This document shows positions 1-10,317 of a stretch of DNA of 64,000 nucleotides, piece by piece (the stretch's first letter is position 1; each line of letters opens with the position of its first letter). Location: positions 59,727,265 to 59,791,264 of the forward strand of contig OY776121.1 in NCBI GenBank assembly GCA_963675135.1. Direction: 5' to 3'. The DNA is from Galeopsis tetrahit. Lineage: Eukaryota > Streptophyta > Magnoliopsida > Lamiales > Lamiaceae. The notes beneath the pieces were generated by a model. That model saw only the letters and a program-made list of their open reading frames with translations, did not search any database and was not told the origin of the DNA. The position numbers were made by a program, and so were the translations under genes.

Positions 1-253
1 CTTTCACCTCTTGTACCTTTTCGCACCATTTTCCGTCAATGTACAACCTGTTAATTTCGTTCTTTTTCCTTCTGCTATTGACCACTCTGTGGAATAGCTT
101 TGAATTTACGTCCCCCTTCTTGAGCCACTTGATTTTCGCCATATGATGCATTTGACATCCCTTCCAGTGCAGGTCTTGTAGTAGGCCTGCGAAAGCCTCT
201 CACCTCTTCTCTGACTCTTCGTCCTCAAACCCGAATGTGTCATCTATAACATC
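1..253 (-). pseudogene. LINE (L1-type) ORF2 fragment, linker between endonuclease and reverse transcriptase
   Basis: Read on the minus strand, this stretch encodes the segment that lies between the endonuclease and reverse transcriptase in plant LINEs. It contains the typical KWLKKGDVNSKLFHR and NSRRKKNEI signatures. It continues the frame of the LINE segment at 5642-6560 once the LTR element between them and one copy of the duplicated ACATC are removed. The reverse transcriptase itself would lie to the left of the window. In-frame stops in the other half mark it as a dead copy. Confidence 0.85.
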
Positions 254-786
254 TGATTCGGGTGGAATTTACACATTTTAGGGGCACATGTGAAGCGTGT
301 TTTGATGTGGATTTCATTGAATTATGCATTGAATATGATTGTTTAAGCCGAAATGAGAGAAAGGTTGTGTTTTGTCGGTTTTGTAGGAAATACGATGAAA
401 TTTGGAGCAAAACACCAACCATACTTTACTGGATCAGGAAGAGGAGTGCACTGTTGGATTCGTCTCGAAAAACGGAGTGGATTAGCCAAAGGAATCGAGT
501 CAATCCGACACCCGAGGCGGAAGATATGCACGAAACGAGAAAAGGTCGAAATCGAGGAGGCAACTCGGCCGAGTGAGTCAACTCGGCCGAATCTGAAACT
601 TTTGGTTTTACTGCACACTCGGCCGAGTGACTCAACTCGACCGAATTTGCGAGTTTGGATATCACTGCGCACTCGGCCGAGTGACCCAACTCGGCCGAGT
701 TGAGTTGGAAGCTGTAGCTACTGAAACTTGAAGACCACTCGGCCGAGTGACCCCAACTCGGCCGAGTGTCGAGCTCCACCCAAGCC
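254..786 (+). repeat. Truncated 5' LTR of the first Athila-like element
   Basis: This stretch aligns with the first part of the 3' LTR (4053-4548) and breaks off after CACCCAAGCC, where gag sequence begins directly. The missing remainder corresponds to 4549-5636 of the 3' LTR. The U3 part is packed with the palindrome ACTCGGCCGAGT and differs from the 3' LTR in the number of these units. Confidence 0.9.
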
Positions 787-2366
787 CATGGGAACTATCA
801 CCCCTCTAATCCGAACCAATACCATCCCGGCTTGAGAAACTATGAAAATTTCTCATATGCTAACCCACACAATGCCATTCAACCACCGTCGAACTTCAAT
901 GTACGAGATGGTGTGAGAGAAGAATCTTCGTCAAAACTCACTATGGAAGAAATGTTCATAACATTCATGGGAGAAACTAAGAAGTTCATGGGAGAGACGA
1001 AGAGTTTCACGACAAAGACTTGGCAAAAGATTGAGAGTCAAGATGAGAAAATTGGTCAATTGGCAAATGAAGTGATGGGAATCAAGAATGATGTGAAAGC
1101 CATTGAGATTCAAGTGGGCCAAATTGCTAATATGGTTGGAAATCAACACAAGTCGGGTCGATTCCCCTCAACCACGGAATTGAACCCCAAGGAGCAATGC
1201 AAGTCAATTAAGTTGAGGAGTGGCACAAGCTATGAAGGCCCTATGATGCCAAAGGAAGATGGTGAAGAGGAGCAACAAAGAAGGAAAGTTGAAGAGAAAG
1301 ATGTTGAGAAGGAGAAAACAAATGAGAAAGAGAATGACACATACAAGCCTCCATCTCCATACAAGCCTCAAATCCCATACCCTCAACGACTCAAGAAGAC
1401 GAGTTTGGATGCAAAGTTCGTCAAATTCTTGAAGATGTTCAAAAAGATACACATCAACATCCCATTTGCGGAGGCCCTTGAGCAAATGCCTCACTATGCC
1501 AAGTTTTTGAAGGAGATTATGTCCAATAAGAGAAAGATGGTAGAATTTGAAACCGTGAACCTCACCGAAGAGTGTAGTGCCATCATCCAAGCTAAGCTAC
1601 CTCCAAAGCTTAGGGATCCCGGTTCATTTACATTGCCTTGTGTGACTGGCAAGGAGGGAACCTATCGTGCTTTGTGTGATCTTGGAGCAAGCATAAACCT
1701 CATGCCATTATCACTCTTCAAATCACTTGGCTTGGGAGAATTGACGCCTACTACCATGAATCTTCAATTGGCGGATCGCTCCATAGTTTATCCTTTGGGA
1801 ACGGTTGATGATGTGTTTGTCAAAGTTGGGAAATTCATATTCCCGGTTGATTTTGTGGTACTTGATATGGAGGAAGATAGGGCAATCCCCTTGATCTTGG
1901 GAAGACCGTTCCTAGCAACGGGTGGAGCTATCATCAATGTACGAAACGGTGAGCTTGAACTACATGTTGGTGAGGAGAAAGTCTCATTCAACATCTACAA
2001 GGCCGTTAAATTCCGTGACGATGAGGATGAGGAGGAAGAGTATGTGTATTCCAGGGAGATCATTATTCAAGGCCTATGGAAGAGAAGATGGAAAAAGAGC
2101 CCAATATCAACTTTGTGAAAGAGAACCCCAAGGTGGAAGACAAAGAATTGAAGATAGACAAGAAGGCCAAGTTTGGGGGAGTTTTCTTCAAAAACTCCCC
2201 CAAATCAAGAAAAGCTACATATGCAAGCTTGGGAGTGAATGAAGCATCAACTTCTTATGACATGATTGAAGAGTCGGATGGGCTAGCTAGTGGATGTTTT
2301 GGTGGACTTAAGAAAGTTGCATGGGGAAAGAAGTTCAAGAGTAAAGATGATGATGGGGTGACGTGA
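787..2366 (+). pseudogene. gag C-terminal part plus aspartic protease remnant (Ty3/gypsy)
   Basis: The reading frame to 2118 starts inside gag with no native start codon, because the 5' deletion fused it to LTR sequence. It has a charged, coiled gag tail with a repeated GETKKFMGETK motif, then the KFPSTTE-like and ELNPKEQCKSI signatures that precede the protease in plant Athila/Tat elements. The pepsin-like protease follows: the active-site motif CDLGAS near 1675-1692 and the ILGRPFLATGG flap end near 1891-1923. The frame then shifts. A second frame (2076-2366) continues with a lysine-rich tail ending at a stop before 2366. In the related element at 45-50.8 kb pol follows the protease in the same frame; here pol is absent. 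It matches the broad idea of gag-only plant elements, but the missing 5' half means it is a defective copy. Confidence 0.85.
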
Positions 2367-2388
2367 TAATCATCTCAAGGAAGGACCG

Positions 2389-2660
2389 TCCGGCATAGGA
2401 CATTAAAAATAGCGCTTCTTGGGAGGCAACCCAAGGTTTTATTGCTTTCATGTTTTTATTGCTTTGATAGTTTTGATAGCTTGGTTTATTTTGTAGGTAT
2501 GAATGAGAAGCATTTTGGATGTCATAGCTTGAAGAATGAAGAAGGAAGCAAGTGTTGCAATGGTGATCTTTGAAGAACATTGAATGTGCAAGGAGGGAGG
2601 TAACAACTTGTAGCCCCAAACTTAGAATTTATACATAGTAAAATTCTAAGTTTGGGGGAG
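2389..2660 (+). other. Conserved post-coding block: GGCATAGGAC motif, GGGAGGCAACCC hairpin, and inverted repeat ending in a polypurine-tract copy
   Basis: Just after the coding remnant comes CCGGCATAGGACATTAAA, then TTGGGAGGCAACCCAA, which can fold as a 5-bp stem with a 6-base loop. Further on, a perfect 17-bp inverted repeat CCCCAAACTTAGAATTT (2614-2630) pairs with 2641-2657 across a 10-base loop. Its right arm is the same TAAGTTTGGGGGAG string as the real polypurine tract at 4037-4050. The same blocks occur at the same place in the second element (50809-51100). Confidence 0.75.
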
Positions 2661-4036
2661 TTATTTTTCTTTTATTTTTCTACTAGTTGTTACCCTTGCA
2701 CCGGTTCGCCATTCTACTTGTGTTACATTTTGCATCGGCGCACACTTTATTTTCATATGCTTATTGTTGTTTAAGTTGGTTTTGATCATATGTTGGGTAG
2801 TGGATCTTTGGTGAAATGTGAGCATGAATAATCATTGGAATCCATGGTTGAGTAGTTGTGGTGATGTCTATTTGCTTTGAATGTATGCATGATTGGTGTT
2901 GGAGAATAGTATCATGTTGTGTTCATATTTGTGATCTTTGATAGCATAGATGCATGATGTGTTGTTGTTTGGGAACATTTGATGATTGTGAAAGTCCTAT
3001 TGAATAAACCGGTGAGAATTGAGCCTTAAATCGAGCATGTAATCCGGTTTAGTTCATTTGAGAGTGGACTAGGTTATTGCTAGTGATCCTAGAACTTGCC
3101 TAAGTTCTTGTTTGAAAGCATGATTGTGTGAAACTTTGTGATGTGATATAGGCCATCTTGTTCTAAAAAGAGTCACTTAGCCAAAATTTCTCAAAACCGA
3201 AGTAATCTCCCGTAATTAGCCCCTTGAGCTTAATTCCTCATTTTCTTGGCAAACTACAATGTTAACCACTTAGCCTTTTTGAGCCTTTGATACCTACATC
3301 TAGTGGGGATAAAAGACAAAGTGGAAAAACATGTGCTTGAATGAATGTCTTTGGTGAAAGGAGAAATTGGAAAAGTTGAAAGAAAAAGAGAAAGATGAAA
3401 AGAAAATCAAGGGAAAAGAAAAGAGGGACAAAGAGCCCCAAAAGCTTGAAAAGAAAAATGGTTCAAAAGATGAGGTGATGAATGCTTGAAAAAGAAAAGA
3501 AAATGAAAAGTGAGGATAGAGTTTGTAAAAATTTGAAAGTGAAAGCACAAATTGTATAACAACAAGCTTTGTCCTCCACTAGAAGAGTCACAATTCCCAA
3601 ATTCATCCTACCTTGTCCAAAGAGCCAATGTTACATCCTTGATTAAGTCCTATTGATCATATGGTTGAGCATTTGAGTGTTGTGAAAAATAGAAGTTGGG
3701 CAAGCATATGGTGATTGCATAGTATAACTTGGTTGATGAGTGCATTAATATCCTCAATTTGTTTGTGTGTTTGAGAGAAACACTTTGTCATGTGAGTAGA
3801 GGACTTGAGCATTTGAATTATGTTTCCCATTCACAATGTGTTGTGTGTTTGTGCATTCTTTGATCCATGAGTGTGAATTGCAATAATGAACCTATGACCT
3901 TCATTGAGAAATGCACTTTGAGAAAGAGATATCATTACATCTTACTTTGCATGTGTGATTTGCATTGAATATTCCATTGTGATCATTCCACCCTCATTGC
4001 TTTAAGTGATTAGTTGTTTGAGGACAAACAACATTT
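2661..4036 (+). other. Non-coding 3' internal region of the first Athila-like element
   Basis: No reading frame with recognisable similarity is seen. The stretch has a purine-rich A/G tract at about 3340-3560 and the GAGGACAAACAA string just before the polypurine tract. The second element has a region of matching length and layout (51110-52440). This is where some Athila relatives keep an envelope-like gene; nothing of the kind is visible here. Confidence 0.6.
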
Positions 4037-4052
4037 TAAGTTTGGGGGAGTT
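4037..4052 (+). promoter_or_regulatory. Polypurine tract of the first Athila-like element
   Basis: TAAGTTTGGGGGAGTT lies immediately before the TGATTC start of the 3' LTR. This is the expected plus-strand priming site. Confidence 0.85.
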
Positions 4053-5636
4053 TGATTCGGGTGGAATTTACACGTTTTAGGGGCACATGTGAAGCGTGTT
4101 TTGATGTGGATTTCATTGAATTATGCATTGAATATGATTGTTTAAGCCGAAATGAGAGAAAGGTTGTGTTTTGTCGGTTTTGTAGGAAATACGATGAAAT
4201 TTGGAGCAAAAAATCAACCATACTTTACTGGATCAGGAAGAGGAGTGCACAGTTGGATTCGTCTCAAAAAACGGAGTGGATTAGCCAAAGGAATCGAGTC
4301 AATCCGACGCCCGAGGCGGAAGATATGCACGAAACGAGAAAAAACTGAAATCGAGGAGGCAACTCGGCCGAGTGAGTCAACTCGGCCGAATCTGAAACTT
4401 TTGGTTTTACTGCACACTCGGCCGAGTGACTCAACTCGGCCGAATCTGCGAGTTTGGATATCACTGCGCACTCGGCCGAGTTGAGTTGAAAGCTGTAGTT
4501 ACTGAAACTTGAAGACCACTCGGCCGAGTGCCGAGCTCCACCCAAGCCAAAACTCAAATTCGGTGCATTTTTCATATTTTGACCATTTCTGAGGGACCAA
4601 CTTGCAATTATGCCATCCAAACCCTACCCAAACACTATATAAACCCCCTTTCTTGAAAATCAAGTCATTCACCCCCAATTCATCAATTCTCACACATAGT
4701 TTCACATACTCCAAGGTGATTTGGCCATTTCTCTCTCAATTCTCCATCAATTCAAGGAAGAAATGATGCAATAGCTTGCAAATTTCATTCCCTACCACAA
4801 TCTAGACTAAGCTTCCTTGTTCTATTTCTTTTGATTTAGTTTTTACATTTGGATTTTGTAATTTCATTATGCTAGTAGTTGGCTAAACACTTTGTGATTC
4901 TAAAGCCTTGTAAATACTTTTGTTGAAGTTTATGAATTAATATTTTGCTTATTTGGTGTTTATGTGGCTTAATTCTATTTGGATGCTTGATTTTCATTGC
5001 AAAGCATGTCATTAGTGTACAATGATGATATGTTAATCTTAGTTAATTGAATTAGGTTGAGAAATCTACTTTGATTAATTGATTGCAAGCATTTAACCTA
5101 ATTTTATTGTGAGATTGAAAGATGATCAATGATTAGGAAGATGTGTGATGATCTTAGGAGCTTGATTGGGTTACATTGTGCAATTTAGGTAGAGATACTA
5201 AGTTGTGTGGTATTTCCTTTGAATTACTTGGATCGAAAGAACTTTTAATTCATTATTATGTGATCAATCTTATAGACAAAACATGAACACCACTTAAGTA
5301 GATAGTTAATCATAAATGGATACATTAGTGTTGCATGTGCTTTAGGATCCACCTTATTTCTTTGAGTTTTCATCCATTTTACTTTCGTTTCTTGATTCGT
5401 ATGTTATTTGATCGACTTCGTATTTACTCTTTCGTTGTCTATTCGTGACATATTATTAGGCAATCTTAGGGGTAATTCAACATTCAATCTATTCGATCAC
5501 GTCTACTTAGAACTCAATTAACAAACTACCCTTTTACGCTAAACCTCCTTGTGGGATCGACCTCGTGCTTATCACGCTACGATAGACACCGTACACTTGC
5601 GGTTGTTTATTTTAGTGTTGTATAACACGTGAATCA
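4053..5636 (+). repeat. 3' LTR of the first Athila-like element (1584 bp)
   Basis: The LTR begins TGATTCGGGTGG and ends CACGTGAATCA, a 6-bp terminal inverted repeat, and is followed by the ACATC target duplication. The U3 part has an array of ACTCGGCCGAGT palindromes (about 4355-4530). A TATA-like TATATAAA sits at 4636-4643, so transcription probably starts shortly after it. The rest is AT-rich and non-coding. Confidence 0.93.
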
Positions 5637-5641
5637 ACATC

Positions 5642-6560
5642 TAATATGTCAATCTCGTTTCGTCTTGCTTCAATCCTTGCATCTAGACACCCAGACACCA
5701 ACCTGCTCCATTCCTTCAGATCCCCCTTGAGTCTCTTCATCTTTTCTTTCAACACGTAACCTCCTCATCCCTGTATTTCATATGACGACCATTTTTATTT
5801 TACAAATTCTCCGAAATTATGGTGTCTCAGCCACGCATTTGAGAATCGAAAGGGTCTGGGCCCCAATCCAGTTTGCTTGTTGTCGTTATAATAGAGCAAT
5901 GGTCAGATATTGATCGCCCTAAGCCCTTTAACCCCAAATCAGGCCACTTTTCTGCCCACGCCTCATTCACGAGTAACCTATCCAACCTACTTTTACAGGT
6001 TCCGTCGGGCCTATACCATGTATATTTACGGCCCCTTAGTGGCACGTCTATTAGATTGCATGAGTGTGTGAAATAGTCGAACGTCAATCTGTCCCTGCTG
6101 TCTGTCCTTTCGCCCCTCCAATTTCTTTCATCTTCAAACCTGATAGCATTGAAGTCACCCACCAGGCACACATCTGTTGGTTTTGCCTTACTACGATTTT
6201 CAAAACATCCCACAATTCTTTTTTAGCCCTTCCATTGCACGGAGCATATATATTCATTATACACCAATTTGTTCCGTCCTTGTTCATTATTCCGTTCACC
6301 GTTAGGCATCCGCTCATATGCTAGACGCTAGTTTTTGTGAAGATTTCTTCATCCCAAATTGTAAGAATCCCACCCGACCCGCCTTCTGCCACTTTACATG
6401 CCCAATCAAAGCCTAAGTTCCCCAAATAGATTTGCACAAAAATTCACTCATAATTTCAACTTTAGTTTCTTGGATACAATATATGTTTACCCTATTTTTG
6501 TCCTTGAGTTCTTGGTGATTTTTTTTCTTTTGTTTCTAATTTTCTTGACGAATAAATATT
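5642..6560 (-). pseudogene. LINE ORF2 fragment: AP endonuclease domain
   Basis: The minus strand encodes an exonuclease-endonuclease-phosphatase type domain of a plant L1-like LINE. In order, it shows CIQETK, GGSGGILTIWD, MNIYAPC, the VGDFNAI motif, the LIDVPLRGRKYTW block, LDRLLV and the SDHCSI motif with its catalytic Asp-His. Stops occur near 6318 and in the stretch 5700-5790, so it is not intact. The 5' part of the LINE lies toward 6560. Its continuation toward the reverse transcriptase is at 1-253, across the nested LTR element. Confidence 0.88.
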
Positions 6561-6944
6561 TTAGTGTGGGGTGTTGTCTCGTAGAGAGAATAGAGATCTA
6601 GTTCTTGTGACTTCTCACTTCCTCACAACTGGAAAGGGGTAACATTTTTATTTGATCCGAGTCATCCAACTTGAATTGAAGATCTAGCGCGTTTAACTTT
6701 AAATTTTGTTATCATTTTGAACATTTCACTAAAAGTTACGGAATATTAGTTTTTTTTTTAACATCTAGTATTTCTCTCTATCTTTTTTTCCCCTTATCTT
6801 TCACTACATTTTTCCTTTTATACCCCTTCTCTATACCTTTTCTTTTTTTATATATTTTTTCTATCTTAACAATTTATTACACATATAATTAGTTTTATAT
6901 TCGTTAATTAATGTGAAAAAAACAATTTTATAAGGGGATGGAGG

Positions 6945-8290
6945 TAGAGTTGCCTTCCCGGTTTGAAACTGGAACCATGGCCACACCGGAATCGAAACCG
7001 TGAAAATCATAGTTCAGTTTCGGTTTCTATATTTTAAGAACTGTTATACCTAGTCAAAGAGGTCAATCTTTGACAAGTCAATTCTAGTCACCATCTTACG
7101 TGGCGAGGACCAGTCAACAAAGTCGTGCGACGACTAGTCAACAAGACCAAGAAAATGTAATAGAATAAATGTATTTAATATATTTAAGTGCTCGTCCAAA
7201 GATGTTGGCGAGCACATGTTTAGTTAGCTGCTCGCCCAAATGTGTGGCGAGCACATGCCTATTTTTAGCAAGAGAAGTTAAGTATTGAAGCCTTGGGAGA
7301 CAGCATGGAGCGTGGCGACCACACTCCTCGAAGGTCCTCCAGCGACCACCATGGCCCAGCTCCTCAGCATCTCGGCGAGGACGAGCACCTAAGGCGATTT
7401 AGCATTAAATGCGCCATCAAATCACCTTTTCGGGCAGAAGATAGGTCCAATGAGGGCGTGCCACGTGTAAAGGAAGGGCAGCCCCCAGAAACCACTATAT
7501 AATGCCTAAAAGGGGCTCATTTGTACACAAGTTACATCATTCCTACAAATCACTCCCAACCCAAGCAATAAACACTCCCAAGCTTGAAAAGCTTTAGCTT
7601 CTCCAAGAAGCTATATCATTGTTCTTGATCTTCTTTGCTTTGTTCTTCATTAAGATCATCAAGATCATCATAAATACTCCCTAATTAAACACGTAATAAC
7701 CCCGTTTAATCATATATGTTTGTATCGTACTAAAGAATAATCCACATTCGAGTCAACTCGATAAAAGTGCATACAACAAGAACCATAGTCGGCGGTTCCA
7801 CGGTTCGAAACGCCAATTCCTATATATATGTTTTTTTTTAGTTTTAAAATAATACTTATTTTTCATCTTCATATTTGCATTTTGCAGAGAATTATAGCTA
7901 TATATATATATATCATGTGTATGTATAATTATTTGTGTATGTGTCATGTGGCCGAGAAGAAAAGCCTAAAAGGGTGCAGGTTGTTCTCTCATCTTGATTC
8001 TCAGAGCTTGCTTTAATTATGGGTCCATCCAAAATTGTGAAAGTGAAACTTAAAATATGTTCTATCTTTTTTTTTTTTTTTAAATATATACTCCGTATAT
8101 ATATAAAAATAAGTGATAACATAGCTAATATCTCCAGTACGGCACTGTGTATATATCTCCAATTTGAATTTATTAAAAAAAAAAAATTAACTAGGCAATT
8201 CCAGAGCCGAAACCGTACCCCTAATTTCCACGGTCCGGGTCCGGTTCACCCCTTCTCTAACCGCGGATTTATGAATCGTGGGCAAGACTA
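6945..8290. mobile_element. hAT-like non-autonomous element with a nested solo LTR
   Basis: The termini are TAGAGTTGCC on the left and GGCAAGACTA on the right, which are inverted copies with one mismatch. The flanks are 8-mers GATGGAGG (6937-6944) and GATAGAGG (8291-8298), identical at seven of eight positions. An 8-bp duplication and TAG...CTA ends fit the hAT superfamily. The subterminal sequence is rich in CCGG/GGTTT motifs. No transposase frame is seen. A solo LTR interrupts it. Confidence 0.75.
7042..7778 (+). mobile_element. Solo LTR (737 bp), TGTT...AACA, target duplication AGAAC
   Basis: The insertion is flanked by exact AGAAC repeats (7037-7041 and 7779-7783) and has TGTTATACC/TACAACA ends. 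Inside it is LTR-like: direct repeats of a GCTCGCCCAAA...GGCGAGCAC unit near 7190-7250, a TATA-like CTATATAATG near 7495, and an AT-rich downstream part. No internal region accompanies it, so it is the product of LTR-LTR recombination. The family is uncertain. Confidence 0.88.
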
Positions 8291-8298
8291 GATAGAGG

Positions 8299-9110
8299 AT
8301 TATTTGCTATGTGTATGCTAATTAATTGTTGTGGGTAGGTAACTCGATTGTTTTACATTATGATTGAAATTGGAAATGATTCTTTTTTTACTGCGAATTC
8401 CAAATTATTCCTCAATTTTTTTTGTTAAACTATTATCGTATTTGTTGTATTATTACTACTGGAGATACGAATATATACCCAAGTGAAATAAATGAAAATC
8501 AAGGTAACCGGAAATTAGCCTAACCTTAACAATCTATCGTGATTCGTGACCACAAATTATAAAATTTGAACACGCCTCGGCATGTACGTAGTATATATGT
8601 ATGCATGATATGCATGGCAAGAAAAAGAGATTGGAATAATAATATGATAATAAAGCCGATAAAATCATACTCAAGTTTATCAAATTTCTATCACATACGA
8701 AAAAACACACTCGATTATATACATACTAAATGACCAAAAAATATATATTTTACGATTAATTAAATTTAAATCAATCATGAGATATTCATAAATGATTATA
8801 AACATCTCAACATATCCACCAAACGTGATCTAAATAGTTTAATCAAATCAATCACATCTACATGCATCTTTAGTAAGACGCTTGAAAAAAACGTGTTTAC
8901 ATTATCACATGTGAAGGTAGGTCGATCCCCCAAACTCTCACGAGAGTTGTTTATTTTGGATATGCAAATTATATCCACTAAAAAACGTGTTTTTACTTAA
9001 AAGGATGCGTTCAGCACTTTCAGCAATGGATGATTATTTTGGATATGCTAATTGTATACACAAAACGTGTTTTAACCTAAAGAAAGCGTTCAGCGCTTTC
9101 AACAAAAAAG
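8299..9110. other. Intergenic DNA with an imperfect 83-bp tandem duplication
   Basis: No gene is seen. A unit starting TTATTTTGGATATGC is repeated in tandem (about 8951-9033 and 9034-9115). Each unit carries AACGTGTTTT and GCGTTCAGC-CTTTCA, with several differences between the two. Confidence 0.6.
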
Positions 9111-9207
9111 GGTAGCACATGGGGAGCGCTTTTAGGGAAGCACTCACCGTCACATGCGCAGCACATGCATGCAGGAGGGGTATATTCGAAATGAAAAGAG
9201 GAAATGA

Positions 9208-9213
9208 CACGTG
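9208..9213 (+). promoter_or_regulatory. G-box in the promoter of the LNK-like gene
   Basis: TGACACGTGGC contains the G-box core CACGTG, followed at once by a CCAAT sequence. It lies about 230 bases before the apparent first (non-coding) exon. G-boxes are common in light- and clock-controlled plant promoters, which fits the downstream gene; binding is inferred, not shown. Confidence 0.5.
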
Positions 9214-10317
9214 GCCCAATCAGCGAGCAGTTTTAGATGCGCAATTGAGGACCGCTATTTTCTCTTCTCCCTTTCTTCTCATTCCTCCTCAGCCACAAAC
9301 ATAAAAGTTAAAATACGCCCTCTGGATTACTGATTTTCCCAAATTGCCCCCCACTCTATCGGCTTTGATTCTCATCCAGGAGATTAGTCAACACAAGGGC
9401 AATTACGTCCATTTCCGCAAAACAGAAAACCATAAAGCCTGCTTCGTCTCTGTTCCAATTTCAAAGTTCACAATTTGAGGTTTTTCGCCATCCATAACAG
9501 TTACTCCGAGCTCAATATTTCGCTTCAAGGTTTTCTTAATTCTTCAAAATCAAGAGAAATCTTCCACTGGTAACTCATCTTCTCTTTAAATTTCTTAATT
9601 GTCTGAATTTGTTTTTCCAGTTTGAACTGTTTGAGCTTTTCTTATCCATGGCGCTTGATTGATTTCTGATTATTTATTTGATTTTGGATCTTGGCTTCTA
9701 ATGATCCTAAGAGAAAACATTTACCTTTAATTTGATCAAACTCTGTTATGTTCGGTGTTTTCATGGTTGAATCACTGACTTGGATGTGTTTTCGTAAGTG
9801 AAGTTTGCAATTTCCACGATAAATGTTTTTCGCGATATAATTCTTTGGAATTCTATGTGGTGATTGTATGTCCTAATTCGGTTTGGAATCTGAGAGTAGC
9901 TAATGTTTTTATGGTGTTATGACCATAAAATTATTCATGTTATATGTGAGCTTATTGATTCAGGATTGTAAGCTCATGTGTATGATCAACAAGAGTATCA
10001 AGTTTGAAAAAGCTTACAAATTCCTCTTGAGACTCTATTTTAGTGTAGAAAAATCGAAACTGAGGTGGTGTTCTGATTTGCTCAAATTGATCAAACTCTA
10101 TTGGTAGGTTAGAAAATAAATTTTGATTTTTGGATAATAAAGTGAGATGCATATTTTTACTTTAACAAATCACAGCAGGAAGATTCACGGGGACTCTGTA
10201 AAAGAAATGAATATCAATTGGCAATTTCATGCTTTCATTCACCTTTTTTCTTTTCTTCATCATATATTTTTTTTCTTTTTTCTAACACCTTCCTTCACAT
10301 GTAATTAGGTCAATCTC

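Larger units (their letters stand above)
254..5636 (+). mobile_element. Athila/Tat-like Ty3/gypsy LTR element lacking reverse transcriptase and integrase
   Basis: An LTR retrotransposon is inserted in a LINE. It is bounded by TGATTC...GAATCA termini and an exact 5-bp target duplication ACATC (249-253 and 5637-5641). The order is: truncated 5' LTR, gag C-terminal part, aspartic protease, about 1.9 kb of non-coding DNA, polypurine tract, full 3' LTR. No reverse transcriptase, RNase H or integrase motif occurs between the protease and the 3' LTR, so any mobility would have needed enzymes supplied in trans. The primer-binding site and gag start were lost with the rest of the 5' LTR. The related element at 41570-54202 has the same layout with a full pol. 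Confidence 0.93.

Noticed and set aside
6398..6601. Small plus-strand frame near 6.4-6.6 kb
   Set aside because: It is antisense to the LINE endonuclease region and AT-rich; no domain.
7037..7783. Autonomous retrotransposon at the solo LTR
   Set aside because: Both target duplications sit directly at the LTR ends, leaving no room for an internal region.
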